From: Chryseobacterium vrystaatense | Lineage (GTDB): Bacteria; Bacteroidota; Bacteroidia; Flavobacteriales; Weeksellaceae | Reading direction: 5' to 3' | Assembly (NCBI RefSeq): GCF_000737765.1 | Contig: NZ_JPRI01000006.1 | Location: forward strand, 180,874-244,873 | Length of the DNA stretch: 64,000 bases | Shown: positions 1 through 7,230 of the stretch, piece by piece | Position numbering within the stretch: the stretch's first letter is position 1 | Layout of the letters: every line of letters begins with the position of its first letter | Notes under the pieces: generated by a model | Told to the model about the DNA's origin: nothing | The model's database searches: none | What the model saw: the letters and a program-made list of their open reading frames with translations, nothing else | Program-made: the position numbers and the translations under genes

Positions 1-332
1 GAGATTATCTGGTAGGCTTTTTTACGCAGGAAGCGGAAATTAAAGACTTTGCTAAAAATGCATTACATATTATGAGCGTAGGATTTATCTTCTATGGAAT
101 TGGAATGGTCATGATTAACGCTTTTAATGGGGCTGGTGATACATGGACTCCGACTTGGGTGAATTTTTTCGGGTTCTGGATCTTTCAGATTCCATTGGCT
201 TATTTTCTTTCAAAACATCTTGAAATGGGGCCAAAAGGCGTATTTATATCGATTCCTGCAGCAGAAACTTTAATTACGATTTTCGCTTTTATTCTGTTTA
301 AAAAAGGAAAGTGGAAAACAGTGAAAGTGTAA
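1..332 (+). CDS. MATE-family efflux transporter, C-terminal fragment
   Basis: This is the last ~109 codons of a gene that begins before the window; the frame is open from position 3, so the ATG at 72 is internal. The visible part has three hydrophobic segments and the sequence NAFNGAGDTWTPTWVNF, which resembles the conserved loop before the last helices of MATE (multi antimicrobial extrusion) proteins. Such proteins are inner-membrane antiporters exporting cationic drugs by Na+ or H+ exchange. The C-terminus ends in a short basic tail (KKGKWKTVKV), usual for a cytoplasmic end. Substrate and full length cannot be judged. No terminator is obvious after the stop. Confidence 0.8.
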   Translation, partial: DYLVGFFTQEAEIKDFAKNALHIMSVGFIFYGIGMVMINAFNGAGDTWTPTWVNFFGFWIFQIPLAYFLSKHLEMGPKGVFISIPAAETLITIFAFILFKKGKWKTVKV

Positions 333-488
333 TAGGCAGTGGACTTTCTTAAGAATAGTTTAAAGCTGTGTTTTAGTTCTTTGTACCGACCTTCATGATC
401 AGATTTTATAAAAATTTTAACAGGTTTAATTTTTCGTTTTAAACCAGATTGCATAATTTAGTGTTAAATCAATAAAACATTTATCATT

Positions 489-608
489 ATGGGAAAAGGA
501 GACAGAAAATCAAGAAGAGGTAAAATCAATTCAGGAAGCTATGGTAAAAGAAGACCGAGACGTATTTCTAAATCAGGTGCTCCTGCTGAAACTAAAGCGA
601 AGAGCTAA
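489..608 (+). CDS. 30S ribosomal protein THX (bTHX family)
   Basis: A 39-residue, very basic protein starting MGKGDRKSRRGKINSGSYGK, the signature of the small bTHX peptide bound in the head of the 30S subunit, where it stabilises neighbouring rRNA helices. The core (residues 1-26) fits the known 26-30 residue family. The C-terminal tail (ISKSGAPAETKAKS) is an extension of the kind found in Bacteroidota. It stands alone and is closed by a strong terminator five bases after its stop. The short length and the perfect N-terminal motif make the start certain. Confidence 0.9.
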   Translation: MGKGDRKSRRGKINSGSYGKRRPRRISKSGAPAETKAKS

Positions 609-612
609 ACAT

Positions 613-647
613 AAAAAAGGCTGAAGATTGATCTTCAGCCTTTTTTT
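613..647. terminator. Bidirectional intrinsic terminator
   Basis: A near-perfect hairpin (AGGCTGAAGAT / ATCTTCAGCCT, loop TG) is flanked by A-runs on the left and T-runs on the right. It can therefore stop both the bTHX gene and the convergent DUF937 gene. Confidence 0.9.
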
Positions 648-662
648 ATATACAAAATTAAA

Positions 663-1319
663 TTATTTACCTCCTAAAATGTTTCCAAGGATACTTCCTA
701 AGCCGCCACTCTGCTGTTGCTGCCCTCCATTTCCGCCAAGTACACTTCCCAAGATATCATTCAGTGGATTTCCTCCTGACTGTGCCTGACCGTTACCCAA
801 AACACTTCCTAAAATGTCATTCAGAGGATTAGACTGCTGAGTCTGTGCCTGACTGGATGCATTTCCAAGAATTCCTCCTAAAAGATCTCCCAGACCTCCT
901 GCTCCTACATTGTTCTGCTGCTTCTCTTTACCGATGTATCCCATTATTACCGGAGCCAGCATTGCCAGAATAGGTCCGATTTTATCAATTGAAATTCCTG
1001 TATTTTGAGACAGCTGGTTTTCAACAGTACTTTTCTGTCCGCCAAAAACATGGTCAAGAATCGATCCTCCTTCTGCCTGTCTTGCTTCGGCTTGTGACGC
1101 GTCATCAAGAATGCTTCCGTCGTGGTCTTTATCCAGAGCACTGTTTAATGCTTCTGCTTCTTTAGCGTCCTGAGATTTGTTTCTAAGATAAGAAATAACC
1201 AATGGAGCGGCTACTGCCAATAAAGCAATGATTTGGTTTCTGCTGATTCCAAATTTGTTTTCTGCCTGCTCAGCAACCTGATTGCTGGTATTACCTGTAA
1301 GTAGGTCGATTAAACTCAT
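663..1319 (-). CDS. DUF937 domain-containing protein
   Basis: A 218-residue protein of the DUF937 (YidB-like) family; the molecular function is unknown. It begins MSLIDLLTGNTSNQVAEQ and has two helical repeats, each a short amphipathic start followed by a hydrophobic helix (ALLAVAAPLVISYL near 32-45, ILAMLAPVIMGYI near 117-129). The C-terminal third is low-complexity Gly/Gln/Asn with repeated NPLNDILGSVLG units, unlike the compact N-terminal two thirds. There is no signal peptide, so it is probably cytoplasmic. It is monocistronic, with its own promoter to the right and the shared terminator at 613-647. Confidence 0.8.
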   Translation of the reverse strand: MSLIDLLTGNTSNQVAEQAENKFGISRNQIIALLAVAAPLVISYLRNKSQDAKEAEALNSALDKDHDGSILDDASQAEARQAEGGSILDHVFGGQKSTVENQLSQNTGISIDKIGPILAMLAPVIMGYIGKEKQQNNVGAGGLGDLLGGILGNASSQAQTQQSNPLNDILGSVLGNGQAQSGGNPLNDILGSVLGGNGGQQQQSGGLGSILGNILGGK

Positions 1320-1351
1320 AGTTTGTGTTTATTTTAAAGTATTAAGTAAAT

Positions 1352-1379
1352 CAAAGTTATCAAAAAATGTGATTCACAA
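1352..1379 (-). promoter_or_regulatory. Bacteroidota-type promoter for the DUF937 gene
   Basis: On the minus strand TAACTTTG (1352-1359) matches the TAnnTTTG -7 box, and TTG (1377-1379) lies 17 bases upstream, within the usual 17-23 spacing. It is the only promoter here where I found both elements. Confidence 0.6.
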
Positions 1380-1440
1380 AATCTTTTAACCTCACAAATA
1401 TTGTTAAAGTTTTTTGGCTGAAAAATTGATATTTTTCCGG

Positions 1441-1950
1441 TTAGTTTTTTACAATAGGAACATTAGAACAGGCCTCACCAAACATCAGGGATTTTACCAT
1501 AGGCTTCAGTTGTTCAACAAGTTCTATGTAGGCGTTCTCGGGGATTTCCTTATCCGTGCAGCCTTTTACCAAAACTCTTTTGCCTCTCATATCTTCAAAA
1601 TCATAAGTCTGAATGGCATTGTGCATGATGATCACTTCAAGATCTTCCCGGTTTCCGAACACGATCTTTTTAGCAACATCAGTAAGCTTGGCTGTCAATA
1701 CAAAATAAGCCCATAACGGAACAATAGTATCCACAGAATTGTAAATATAAATGTAAGCATCTTGGTATTCTACTGTGTTGATGGCATCCACTTTTTCTCT
1801 GAAATCTTTTTCTTTAAGGATCATTTCCTGGAAAAGAAAATCCTTAAGGTCAATACCCTTTCTTATCCCTTTGGGAATCAGAGTGGATAGGTCGAAATTC
1901 ACCAGACCGCTTTCAGCAACTTTATTTCGGATTTCAAATTCTTCTGACAT
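1441..1950 (-). CDS. DUF2480 family protein
   Basis: A 169-residue soluble protein without signal peptide or membrane helices, recognisable as the DUF2480 family found almost only in Bacteroidota; function unknown. Features resembling the family are the N-terminal EIRNKVAESGLVNFDLS, the central IYIYNSVDTIVPLWAYF and VLVKGCTDKEIPENAYIEL. Two cysteines, C131 (KGCTD) and C161 (EACSN), could be metal or redox sites, but that is a guess. It is divergently transcribed from lpxB, and their candidate -7 boxes lie back to back at 1961-1978. Confidence 0.8.
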   Translation of the reverse strand: MSEEFEIRNKVAESGLVNFDLSTLIPKGIRKGIDLKDFLFQEMILKEKDFREKVDAINTVEYQDAYIYIYNSVDTIVPLWAYFVLTAKLTDVAKKIVFGNREDLEVIIMHNAIQTYDFEDMRGKRVLVKGCTDKEIPENAYIELVEQLKPMVKSLMFGEACSNVPIVKN

Positions 1951-1960
1951 TTTTTATCAT

Positions 1961-1968
1961 TATCTTTG
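1961..1968 (+). promoter_or_regulatory. -7 box, rightward, for lpxB
   Basis: TATCTTTG matches TAnnTTTG and lies ~140 bases before the lpxB ATG, leaving a leader that contains the perfect inverted repeat at 1979-2007. No good -33 TTG was seen. Confidence 0.45.
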
Positions 1969-1970
1969 GA

Positions 1971-1978
1971 CAAATTTA
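1971..1978 (-). promoter_or_regulatory. -7 box, leftward, for the DUF2480 gene
   Basis: CAAATTTA on the plus strand is TAAATTTG on the minus strand, matching TAnnTTTG, 20 bases before the DUF2480 ATG. It is two bases from the opposite-facing box at 1961-1968. Confidence 0.45.
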
Positions 1979-2007
1979 CAAATTAAGATCATGTAAATCT
2001 TAATTTG
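1979..2007. repeat. Perfect 11-bp inverted repeat in the lpxB leader
   Basis: CAAATTAAGAT (1979-1989) and ATCTTAATTTG (1997-2007) are exact inverted copies with a 7-base spacer. It is not followed by a T-run, so it is more likely an operator or leader hairpin than a terminator. Confidence 0.6.
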
Positions 2008-2109
2008 TTCTCTATCCTTACCATAGAAATCTCCCATGATTCAAAATCATCTTATAAATCAAGGTAGGTGGCTGATGGTCATTACAAACAAATAAAGGTT
2101 TCGGAAGAA

Positions 2110-3213
2110 ATGAAATATTATATTATTGCAGGAGAAGCTTCTGGCGATTTGCATGGGAGCAATTTAATGAAAGCCCTTTTACAGAAAGATCCGCAGGCGA
2201 ATATCAGATTCTGGGGAGGTGATCTTATGAAAGCGCAGGGTGGAACACTGGTAAAACATTATCGGGATCTCGCTTTTATGGGATTTCTTGAAGTCGCTAT
2301 GAATTTGAGGACAATTCTCAACAATATCAAGTTTTGTAAAGAAGACATCAAAAATAATAAACCCGATGTTTTGATCCTCATCGATTATCCTGGATTTAAT
2401 TTAAGAATTGCAAGGTTTGCCAAAGAGATGGGGATCAAAGTAGTTTACTATATTTCTCCGCAGCTATGGGCCTGGAAAGAAGGAAGAGTAGAGATCATTA
2501 AGAAGTATGTAGATGAAATGATGGTGATCCTTCCTTTTGAAGAGGACTTTTATAAAAAACATGGGGTGCATTCTCATTTTGTGGGACATCCGTTGCTGGA
2601 TGCTATTTCAAGTCTGCAGAACATCAATATAGAAGATTTCAAAAAAGAAAACACACTGAATGAAAAGGAGATTATAGCACTTCTTCCCGGTTCCAGAAAA
2701 CAGGAGGTGGAAAAAATGCTTGAAATAATGCTTTCTGTAAGACCTCACTTCAAAGATTACCAGTTTGTCATTGCCGGTGCACCAAGCCTTCCGAAAGAAT
2801 TTTATCAAAAATATGTAGATGATAACGTGCACTTTGTTTCGAACAGAACCTATGACCTGTTGAGGTGTTCTAAGGCAGCTCTTGTTACTTCGGGAACTGC
2901 AACTTTAGAAACAGCTTTGCTTGACGTTCCGGAGGTGGTATGCTACCGAGGGAGCAAAATTTCTTACGCCATCGCGAAGAGATTGGTGAAAAATATCAAA
3001 TATATTTCTCTGGTCAATCTGATTATGGATCGGGAAGTGGTAAAAGAGCTTATCCAGACGGAGCTTAATACAAAAAATCTGATTGGGGAACTTACAAAAA
3101 TGATAGAAGGGGAGCAAAGAAATCGGGTTCTTGCAGATTACAGCCTTTTAAGAGAAAAGCTTGGCGGGAAAGGTGCCAGTGAAAAAGCGGCTGAGGTGAT
3201 TTTAAGTGTTTAG
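2110..3213 (+). CDS. lpxB: Lipid-A-disaccharide synthase
   Basis: LpxB (GT19) condenses UDP-2,3-diacylglucosamine with lipid X to give the lipid A disaccharide and UDP on the inner face of the cytoplasmic membrane. The 367-residue protein starts MKYYIIAGEASGDLHGSN, the family hallmark; further landmarks are LIDYPGFNLR, SPQLWAWKEGR, FVGHPLLD, ALLPGSRKQEV and TSGTATLETALLD. The frame is open to a GTG at 2068, but the added residues do not belong to the family, so I chose the ATG at 2110. It is not next to other lpx genes; the following GH99 gene is 63 bases away on the same strand. Confidence 0.95.
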   Translation: MKYYIIAGEASGDLHGSNLMKALLQKDPQANIRFWGGDLMKAQGGTLVKHYRDLAFMGFLEVAMNLRTILNNIKFCKEDIKNNKPDVLILIDYPGFNLRIARFAKEMGIKVVYYISPQLWAWKEGRVEIIKKYVDEMMVILPFEEDFYKKHGVHSHFVGHPLLDAISSLQNINIEDFKKENTLNEKEIIALLPGSRKQEVEKMLEIMLSVRPHFKDYQFVIAGAPSLPKEFYQKYVDDNVHFVSNRTYDLLRCSKAALVTSGTATLETALLDVPEVVCYRGSKISYAIAKRLVKNIKYISLVNLIMDREVVKELIQTELNTKNLIGELTKMIEGEQRNRVLADYSLLREKLGGKGASEKAAEVILSV

Positions 3214-3276
3214 CATTATATTTTAAAAGAATTTAATCGGTCTTGCACGGTTTCGTAGGTTTAAATTTTTAGGATA

Positions 3277-4365
3277 ATGAATTTTAAAAGCTTTCTTGTA
3301 CTCATTCTATTGATTTGTTTTTCGCCGAAAAGTATTGCTCAGGCTAAGAAATCCAGGGATCAGGTCCAGATTTTTTATTATGGCTGGTATGGAAATCCTG
3401 CAGTTGACGGGAAATATTATCATTGGAATCATGATATACTGCCCCATTGGAACAATCCGAAATGGAATAACTTGGGAAATTACAAAGGAGCAGATGATAT
3501 CGGTGCCAATTTTTATCCGGAATTAGGAAATTACAGTTCCAATGATCCCGGTATTATTAGACAGCATATGAAAATGATCAAAGAATCCGGTGTTGGAGTC
3601 GTTGTTTTAAGCTGGCTGGGTAAAGATCCTTTTGTGGATAAGAGTATTACCGCGTATCTTGATATAGCCGATCAGTTTGGGCTTAAAATAGCTTTTCATA
3701 TAGAACCTTTTTATAAAAACATTACCGAACTCAGAGATCAGCTTTCCTACCTTGTTAAAACCTATTCTCACCATCATGCTTTTTACAGAAAAGATGGAAA
3801 ACCATTATATTACATTTACGACAGCTATAAAATATCTCCTGAAGAATGGTCAAAATTACTTTCTGTACATGGAGAGAAGACCGTCCGGAATACAGAATTG
3901 GATGGACTTTATATCGGGTTGTGGGTTGAAAAAGAACATGGTTCTTTTTTTGAAAAATCAAACTTTGACGGTTTTTATACGTACTTTGCCAGCGAAGGAT
4001 TTGTATTCGGCAGTACAGTTTCCAATTGGACTTATCTTTCTCAATATGCAAAAGACCATCATCTGATGTTTATACCATGCGTAGGTCCGGGGTATTCTGA
4101 TACCAGAATAAGACCGTGGAATGAATCCAATTTCAAAAGCAGGGAAAACGGAATATACTACGAAAAAATGTTCAATGCCGCTGCAAAAATTCATCCTGAT
4201 TTTATCGGAATTACCTCATTCAATGAGTGGCATGAAGGCACACAAATAGAACCTGCTGTTCCTAAAAAGACGGGAAGCTTTAAATATGAGGACTACGGAA
4301 AAGACTCATGGATGTATATAAAGGAAACCAAAAGACTTACAGATCAATTTTTAAAAGGTCAATAA
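3277..4365 (+). CDS. Glycoside hydrolase family 99-like endo-mannosidase
   Basis: A 362-residue exported protein (signal peptide ~1-21, likely cleaved after SIAQA). The sequence fits GH99, retaining endo-alpha-mannosidases that cut inside alpha-mannan or glucosylated mannose glycans. Supporting motifs are FYYGWYGNP, YYHWNHDILPHW, GVGVVVLSWLG, AFHIEPF and SFNEWHEGTQIEP. E317 and E320 in NEWHEG have the same three-residue spacing as the catalytic glutamates of characterised Bacteroides GH99 enzymes. No SusC/SusD pair or other glycosidase is beside it, so it is not part of a recognisable polysaccharide utilisation locus. The exact linkage is not predictable. A terminator follows at 4465-4497. 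Confidence 0.8.
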   Translation: MNFKSFLVLILLICFSPKSIAQAKKSRDQVQIFYYGWYGNPAVDGKYYHWNHDILPHWNNPKWNNLGNYKGADDIGANFYPELGNYSSNDPGIIRQHMKMIKESGVGVVVLSWLGKDPFVDKSITAYLDIADQFGLKIAFHIEPFYKNITELRDQLSYLVKTYSHHHAFYRKDGKPLYYIYDSYKISPEEWSKLLSVHGEKTVRNTELDGLYIGLWVEKEHGSFFEKSNFDGFYTYFASEGFVFGSTVSNWTYLSQYAKDHHLMFIPCVGPGYSDTRIRPWNESNFKSRENGIYYEKMFNAAAKIHPDFIGITSFNEWHEGTQIEPAVPKKTGSFKYEDYGKDSWMYIKETKRLTDQFLKGQ

Positions 4366-4464
4366 GATAAAGGGGGTGTAAGCGAATGATATTTCTTCAG
4401 ATAATGTCTTTTATGAAAATTTTCAATTAAAAATATATTTTCCATTGAAGATGATTTTAGAATA

Positions 4465-4497
4465 TAAAAACTGTCAATTTTTGGCAGTTTTTTATTT
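4465..4497 (+). terminator. Intrinsic terminator after the GH99 gene
   Basis: AAAAACTGTCAA pairs with TTGGCAGTTTTT (one G-U pair) around a short T loop, followed by a T-rich run. Confidence 0.75.
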
Positions 4498-4590
4498 TTC
4501 GTATAAGTGTTTATTTATAGTAAATAATCAGGTGCTCAATTGACTGTTAAGATGAATATAAGTTGGAAATGCTGCAAAAACTGTGTTATC

Positions 4591-4625
4591 TGACAATCAA
4601 ATAAATTAATATTTTTTGATTGTCA
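4591..4625 (+). repeat. Perfect 11-bp inverted repeat before comEC
   Basis: TGACAATCAAA (4591-4601) and TTTGATTGTCA (4615-4625) are exact inverted copies with a 13-base spacer, ending 13 bases before the TTG start. It could be an operator or a leader hairpin that limits translation. Confidence 0.6.
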
Positions 4626-4638
4626 ATAATCGTATCAG

Positions 4639-6408
4639 TTGAATAAACAGCCTCTTCTTATTTTAGTTATCTGTTTTATCCTTGGAATTTTCTCTCAGGA
4701 TAAATTTCCGATGGAAAAAAAAGAAATTTATATTGTATCTGCTGCGGGTCTCATTATTATTCTTTTGTTTTTTTTTCATTCTTACTTTTTACATAAGGTA
4801 AAAGCTGTATTGTTGGGACTGTTTTTTTTTGGTGCAGGTATAATTCTTCACTTTTTCAACACTTTTTTTATCAGTAATCAGGCTGTTGATCAAAATGAGA
4901 CCGTAGTTTTCAAGATTTCAAAAAAATTAAATTCTACGGAGAAGAATAAAAAATATGAAGCGATTGTTCATACAGATAAAAATAATTTTAATGTTGTTTT
5001 ATACATTCCGAAAGGTGATAAAGAACTGGATTTCAATCATTATTATAAAGCAGATGCCTACCTGTCAAAACCTAAACCGCCGAAGTATGATTTTCAGTTT
5101 GATTATGTACAGTATTTAAAAAGGAAGGATATTGAATATCAGTGCTATGTTTCTAAAGGAGTTTCTTTTGCTGAAAGAAATAATTTGAGTATAAATGAAA
5201 GAATTCAACAGCGCAGATTTGACATATTACAGAAAATAGACAAAGTCAGAATGTCTTCAAAATCCCGTGAGTTCCTTAAGGGAATTATCCTCGCGGACAG
5301 AACGGAGATGGATTCTGAAACTGTGCAGGATTTTAACAAATCAGGAATGGTTCATCTGCTGGCCATTTCAGGGACTCATATTGTGGTTATATTTGGGATA
5401 TTTTACTTTTTATTAACCAGATTCAGTCCGCTTCGTTTTAGGAAATATGCCATTGTTACAAGTGTTACACTGATTTGGATGTTTGCAGGATTTATTGGTT
5501 TTGGAAACTCTGTATTGCGCTCCTGCATTATGCTTACTGTGTATTTTGTGTATGTACTGCTTCAGAGAAAGCCGGACCTTCTTCATTCCCTTTCACTGTC
5601 AGCGATGATTATTTTAACAGGAGATACACACCAGATTTTTGATGTTGGTTTTCAGCTGAGTTTTCTTGCTGTTTTGGGTATTTTTTTACTGAATCAGCCT
5701 CTGTTGAATTACTTCCCCAGACAGGATAATTATTTTAAAAAGCTGTTTTTTAATACGGTTACGATTTCAATCTCTGCGCAACTGGCAACGCTGCCCGTTG
5801 TTCTGTATTATTTTCATCAGTTTTCACTGGTGTTAATCCCTGCAAATATGATTATCGTTCCGTTTTCAGAGCTGATTATTGTGTTTTCATTTTTGATGAC
5901 AATTCTCGTTGCATTACAGTTGGATTTTATGTTAATCAATGTGATCTATGATACATCAATCCAAATTTTACTGAAACTCATTCATTGGTTTGCGGATGCT
6001 GACCTGTTATTTTTTTCGGAAATACCAATGAATTTAGCTGAGGTTTTATTATTGTTTGTTGTGGTTTATAGGTTGAGACCATTTCTTTTAAAAATGAATA
6101 TGAAAAACTCAACGGGGCTGATGACTGTTATCTTGATTTTTTTTATGGTGAGAACAGGATTTTCTTTTCTTGAAAATCAAAAAGATGAGGTCCTGGTTCA
6201 TAATTTTAATAAAACCAAAGTGCTGTCTGTAAAGCATGGTAGCAGAGCCTGTTTCTGGATTCGGGAAGATGTGGATAAAGAAAAATTGATTACATTTATG
6301 GTCAGCCCTTACTGTTCTTCAAGACGAATTCAGACTATGGAAATAAAGACTTTCCCCCGGAAGGTAGAAAAGGTAGTTTGTAACGGTCAAATTTATGATT
6401 TAAAATAA
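4639..6408 (+). CDS. comEC: ComEC/Rec2-family DNA uptake channel
   Basis: A 589-residue polytopic membrane protein of the ComEC/Rec2 family, which carries transforming single-stranded DNA across the inner membrane. After two N-terminal helices (PLLILVICFILGIF; LIIILLFFF) comes an OB-like periplasmic region (DUF4131-like, ~90-180). The Competence domain follows, with the signature HLLAISGTHIVVIFG near 238-252, and about eight more helices run to ~510. The metallo-beta-lactamase domain seen in Firmicutes ComEC is absent; the protein ends with a short soluble tail. The start is a TTG at 4639, kept because the conserved first helix begins at once; the next ATG would delete it. Confidence 0.85.
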   Translation: MNKQPLLILVICFILGIFSQDKFPMEKKEIYIVSAAGLIIILLFFFHSYFLHKVKAVLLGLFFFGAGIILHFFNTFFISNQAVDQNETVVFKISKKLNSTEKNKKYEAIVHTDKNNFNVVLYIPKGDKELDFNHYYKADAYLSKPKPPKYDFQFDYVQYLKRKDIEYQCYVSKGVSFAERNNLSINERIQQRRFDILQKIDKVRMSSKSREFLKGIILADRTEMDSETVQDFNKSGMVHLLAISGTHIVVIFGIFYFLLTRFSPLRFRKYAIVTSVTLIWMFAGFIGFGNSVLRSCIMLTVYFVYVLLQRKPDLLHSLSLSAMIILTGDTHQIFDVGFQLSFLAVLGIFLLNQPLLNYFPRQDNYFKKLFFNTVTISISAQLATLPVVLYYFHQFSLVLIPANMIIVPFSELIIVFSFLMTILVALQLDFMLINVIYDTSIQILLKLIHWFADADLLFFSEIPMNLAEVLLLFVVVYRLRPFLLKMNMKNSTGLMTVILIFFMVRTGFSFLENQKDEVLVHNFNKTKVLSVKHGSRACFWIREDVDKEKLITFMVSPYCSSRRIQTMEIKTFPRKVEKVVCNGQIYDLK

Positions 6409-6520
6409 TAAACGGTATTTTTCATTTTTTTCCTTAAGTAAAGGGATAGATTCTTATTTAGAAAGATTACAAACTGGCTAATTGTGAGATTTCTCACTTC
6501 GCGATATTGTTAACATTTCT

Positions 6521-6528
6521 TAATTTTG
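6521..6528 (+). promoter_or_regulatory. -7 box for sdhCAB
   Basis: TAATTTTG matches TAnnTTTG and lies 24 bases before the sdhC ATG. A TTG at 6507-6509 is too close to be a normal -33 element. Confidence 0.5.
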
Positions 6529-6552
6529 TGGGAAATTCAAATTTAAACTTAT

Positions 6553-7215
6553 ATGGCAGGTTTAACGAGTTCTACGATAGGTAGAAAATATGCGATGGCA
6601 TTATCAGCAATTTTTTTGCTGATCTTTCTTATACTGCATTTGACGACCAATTTGTTATCAGTCCTAAATCGTGATGCATTCAATACAGCATCAGATTTTA
6701 TGGGCTATAATCCTTTTGTGCAGTTCTTAATGCAGCCTGTTCTTGGTTTTGCAGTTCTTTTCCATTTTATTATGGGGTTTGTACTGGAAATTAAGAACAA
6801 TAAAGCGCGTCCGATAAAGTACGCTTCAAACAATCCTTCTGTGAACTCTTCATGGATGTCCAGAAATATGATTATTTCGGGAGCTGTTGTTTTGGCTTTT
6901 CTGGCGTTGCACTTATATGATTTCTGGCTGCATGAAATCAATTACAAGTATGTGGAAGGACTTGCTCCTGATGCGGAACGTTTCTGGCCGGAGTTGCATG
7001 AGAAGTTTGCAGACCTTTGGAGAGTAGCTTTATATGTGATCTCTTTTGTTTTGCTGGGATTGCATTTGGCTCACGGTTTCCAGTCTTCGTTCCAATCTAT
7101 TGGTGCAAGACATCCGAAATATACTCCGGTAATTAAAGCTTTTGGAAAATGGTATTCAATCCTTATTCCTGCAGGTTTTATTTTTATTGCAATTTTTCAC
7201 TTTGTAACTCAATAA
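6553..7215 (+). CDS. sdhC: Succinate dehydrogenase cytochrome b subunit
   Basis: A 220-residue, five-helix membrane anchor of the b558 type that carries haem and passes electrons from succinate to menaquinone. It opens MAGLTSSTIGRKYAMALSA, typical of the single large anchor (type B complex) in Bacteroidota. Candidate haem-ligand histidines sit in the helices at ILHLTTNL, LFHFIMGF, ALHLYDF, LHLAHGFQS and IFHFVTQ. It begins the sdhCAB operon, with 15 bases between its stop and sdhA. Fumarate reductase activity is possible in this family, but oxidation within the TCA cycle is the likelier role in an aerobe. Confidence 0.93.
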   Translation: MAGLTSSTIGRKYAMALSAIFLLIFLILHLTTNLLSVLNRDAFNTASDFMGYNPFVQFLMQPVLGFAVLFHFIMGFVLEIKNNKARPIKYASNNPSVNSSWMSRNMIISGAVVLAFLALHLYDFWLHEINYKYVEGLAPDAERFWPELHEKFADLWRVALYVISFVLLGLHLAHGFQSSFQSIGARHPKYTPVIKAFGKWYSILIPAGFIFIAIFHFVTQ

Positions 7216-7230
7216 TATCAATATACCAAT

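Noticed and set aside
2068..2109. Upstream GTG start for lpxB
   Set aside because: The extra 14 residues are not part of the LpxB N-terminus; the ATG at 2110 begins the conserved sequence.
6507..6509. TTG as the -33 element of the sdh promoter
   Set aside because: Spacing to the -7 box is only 11 bases, too short for the flavobacterial promoter.
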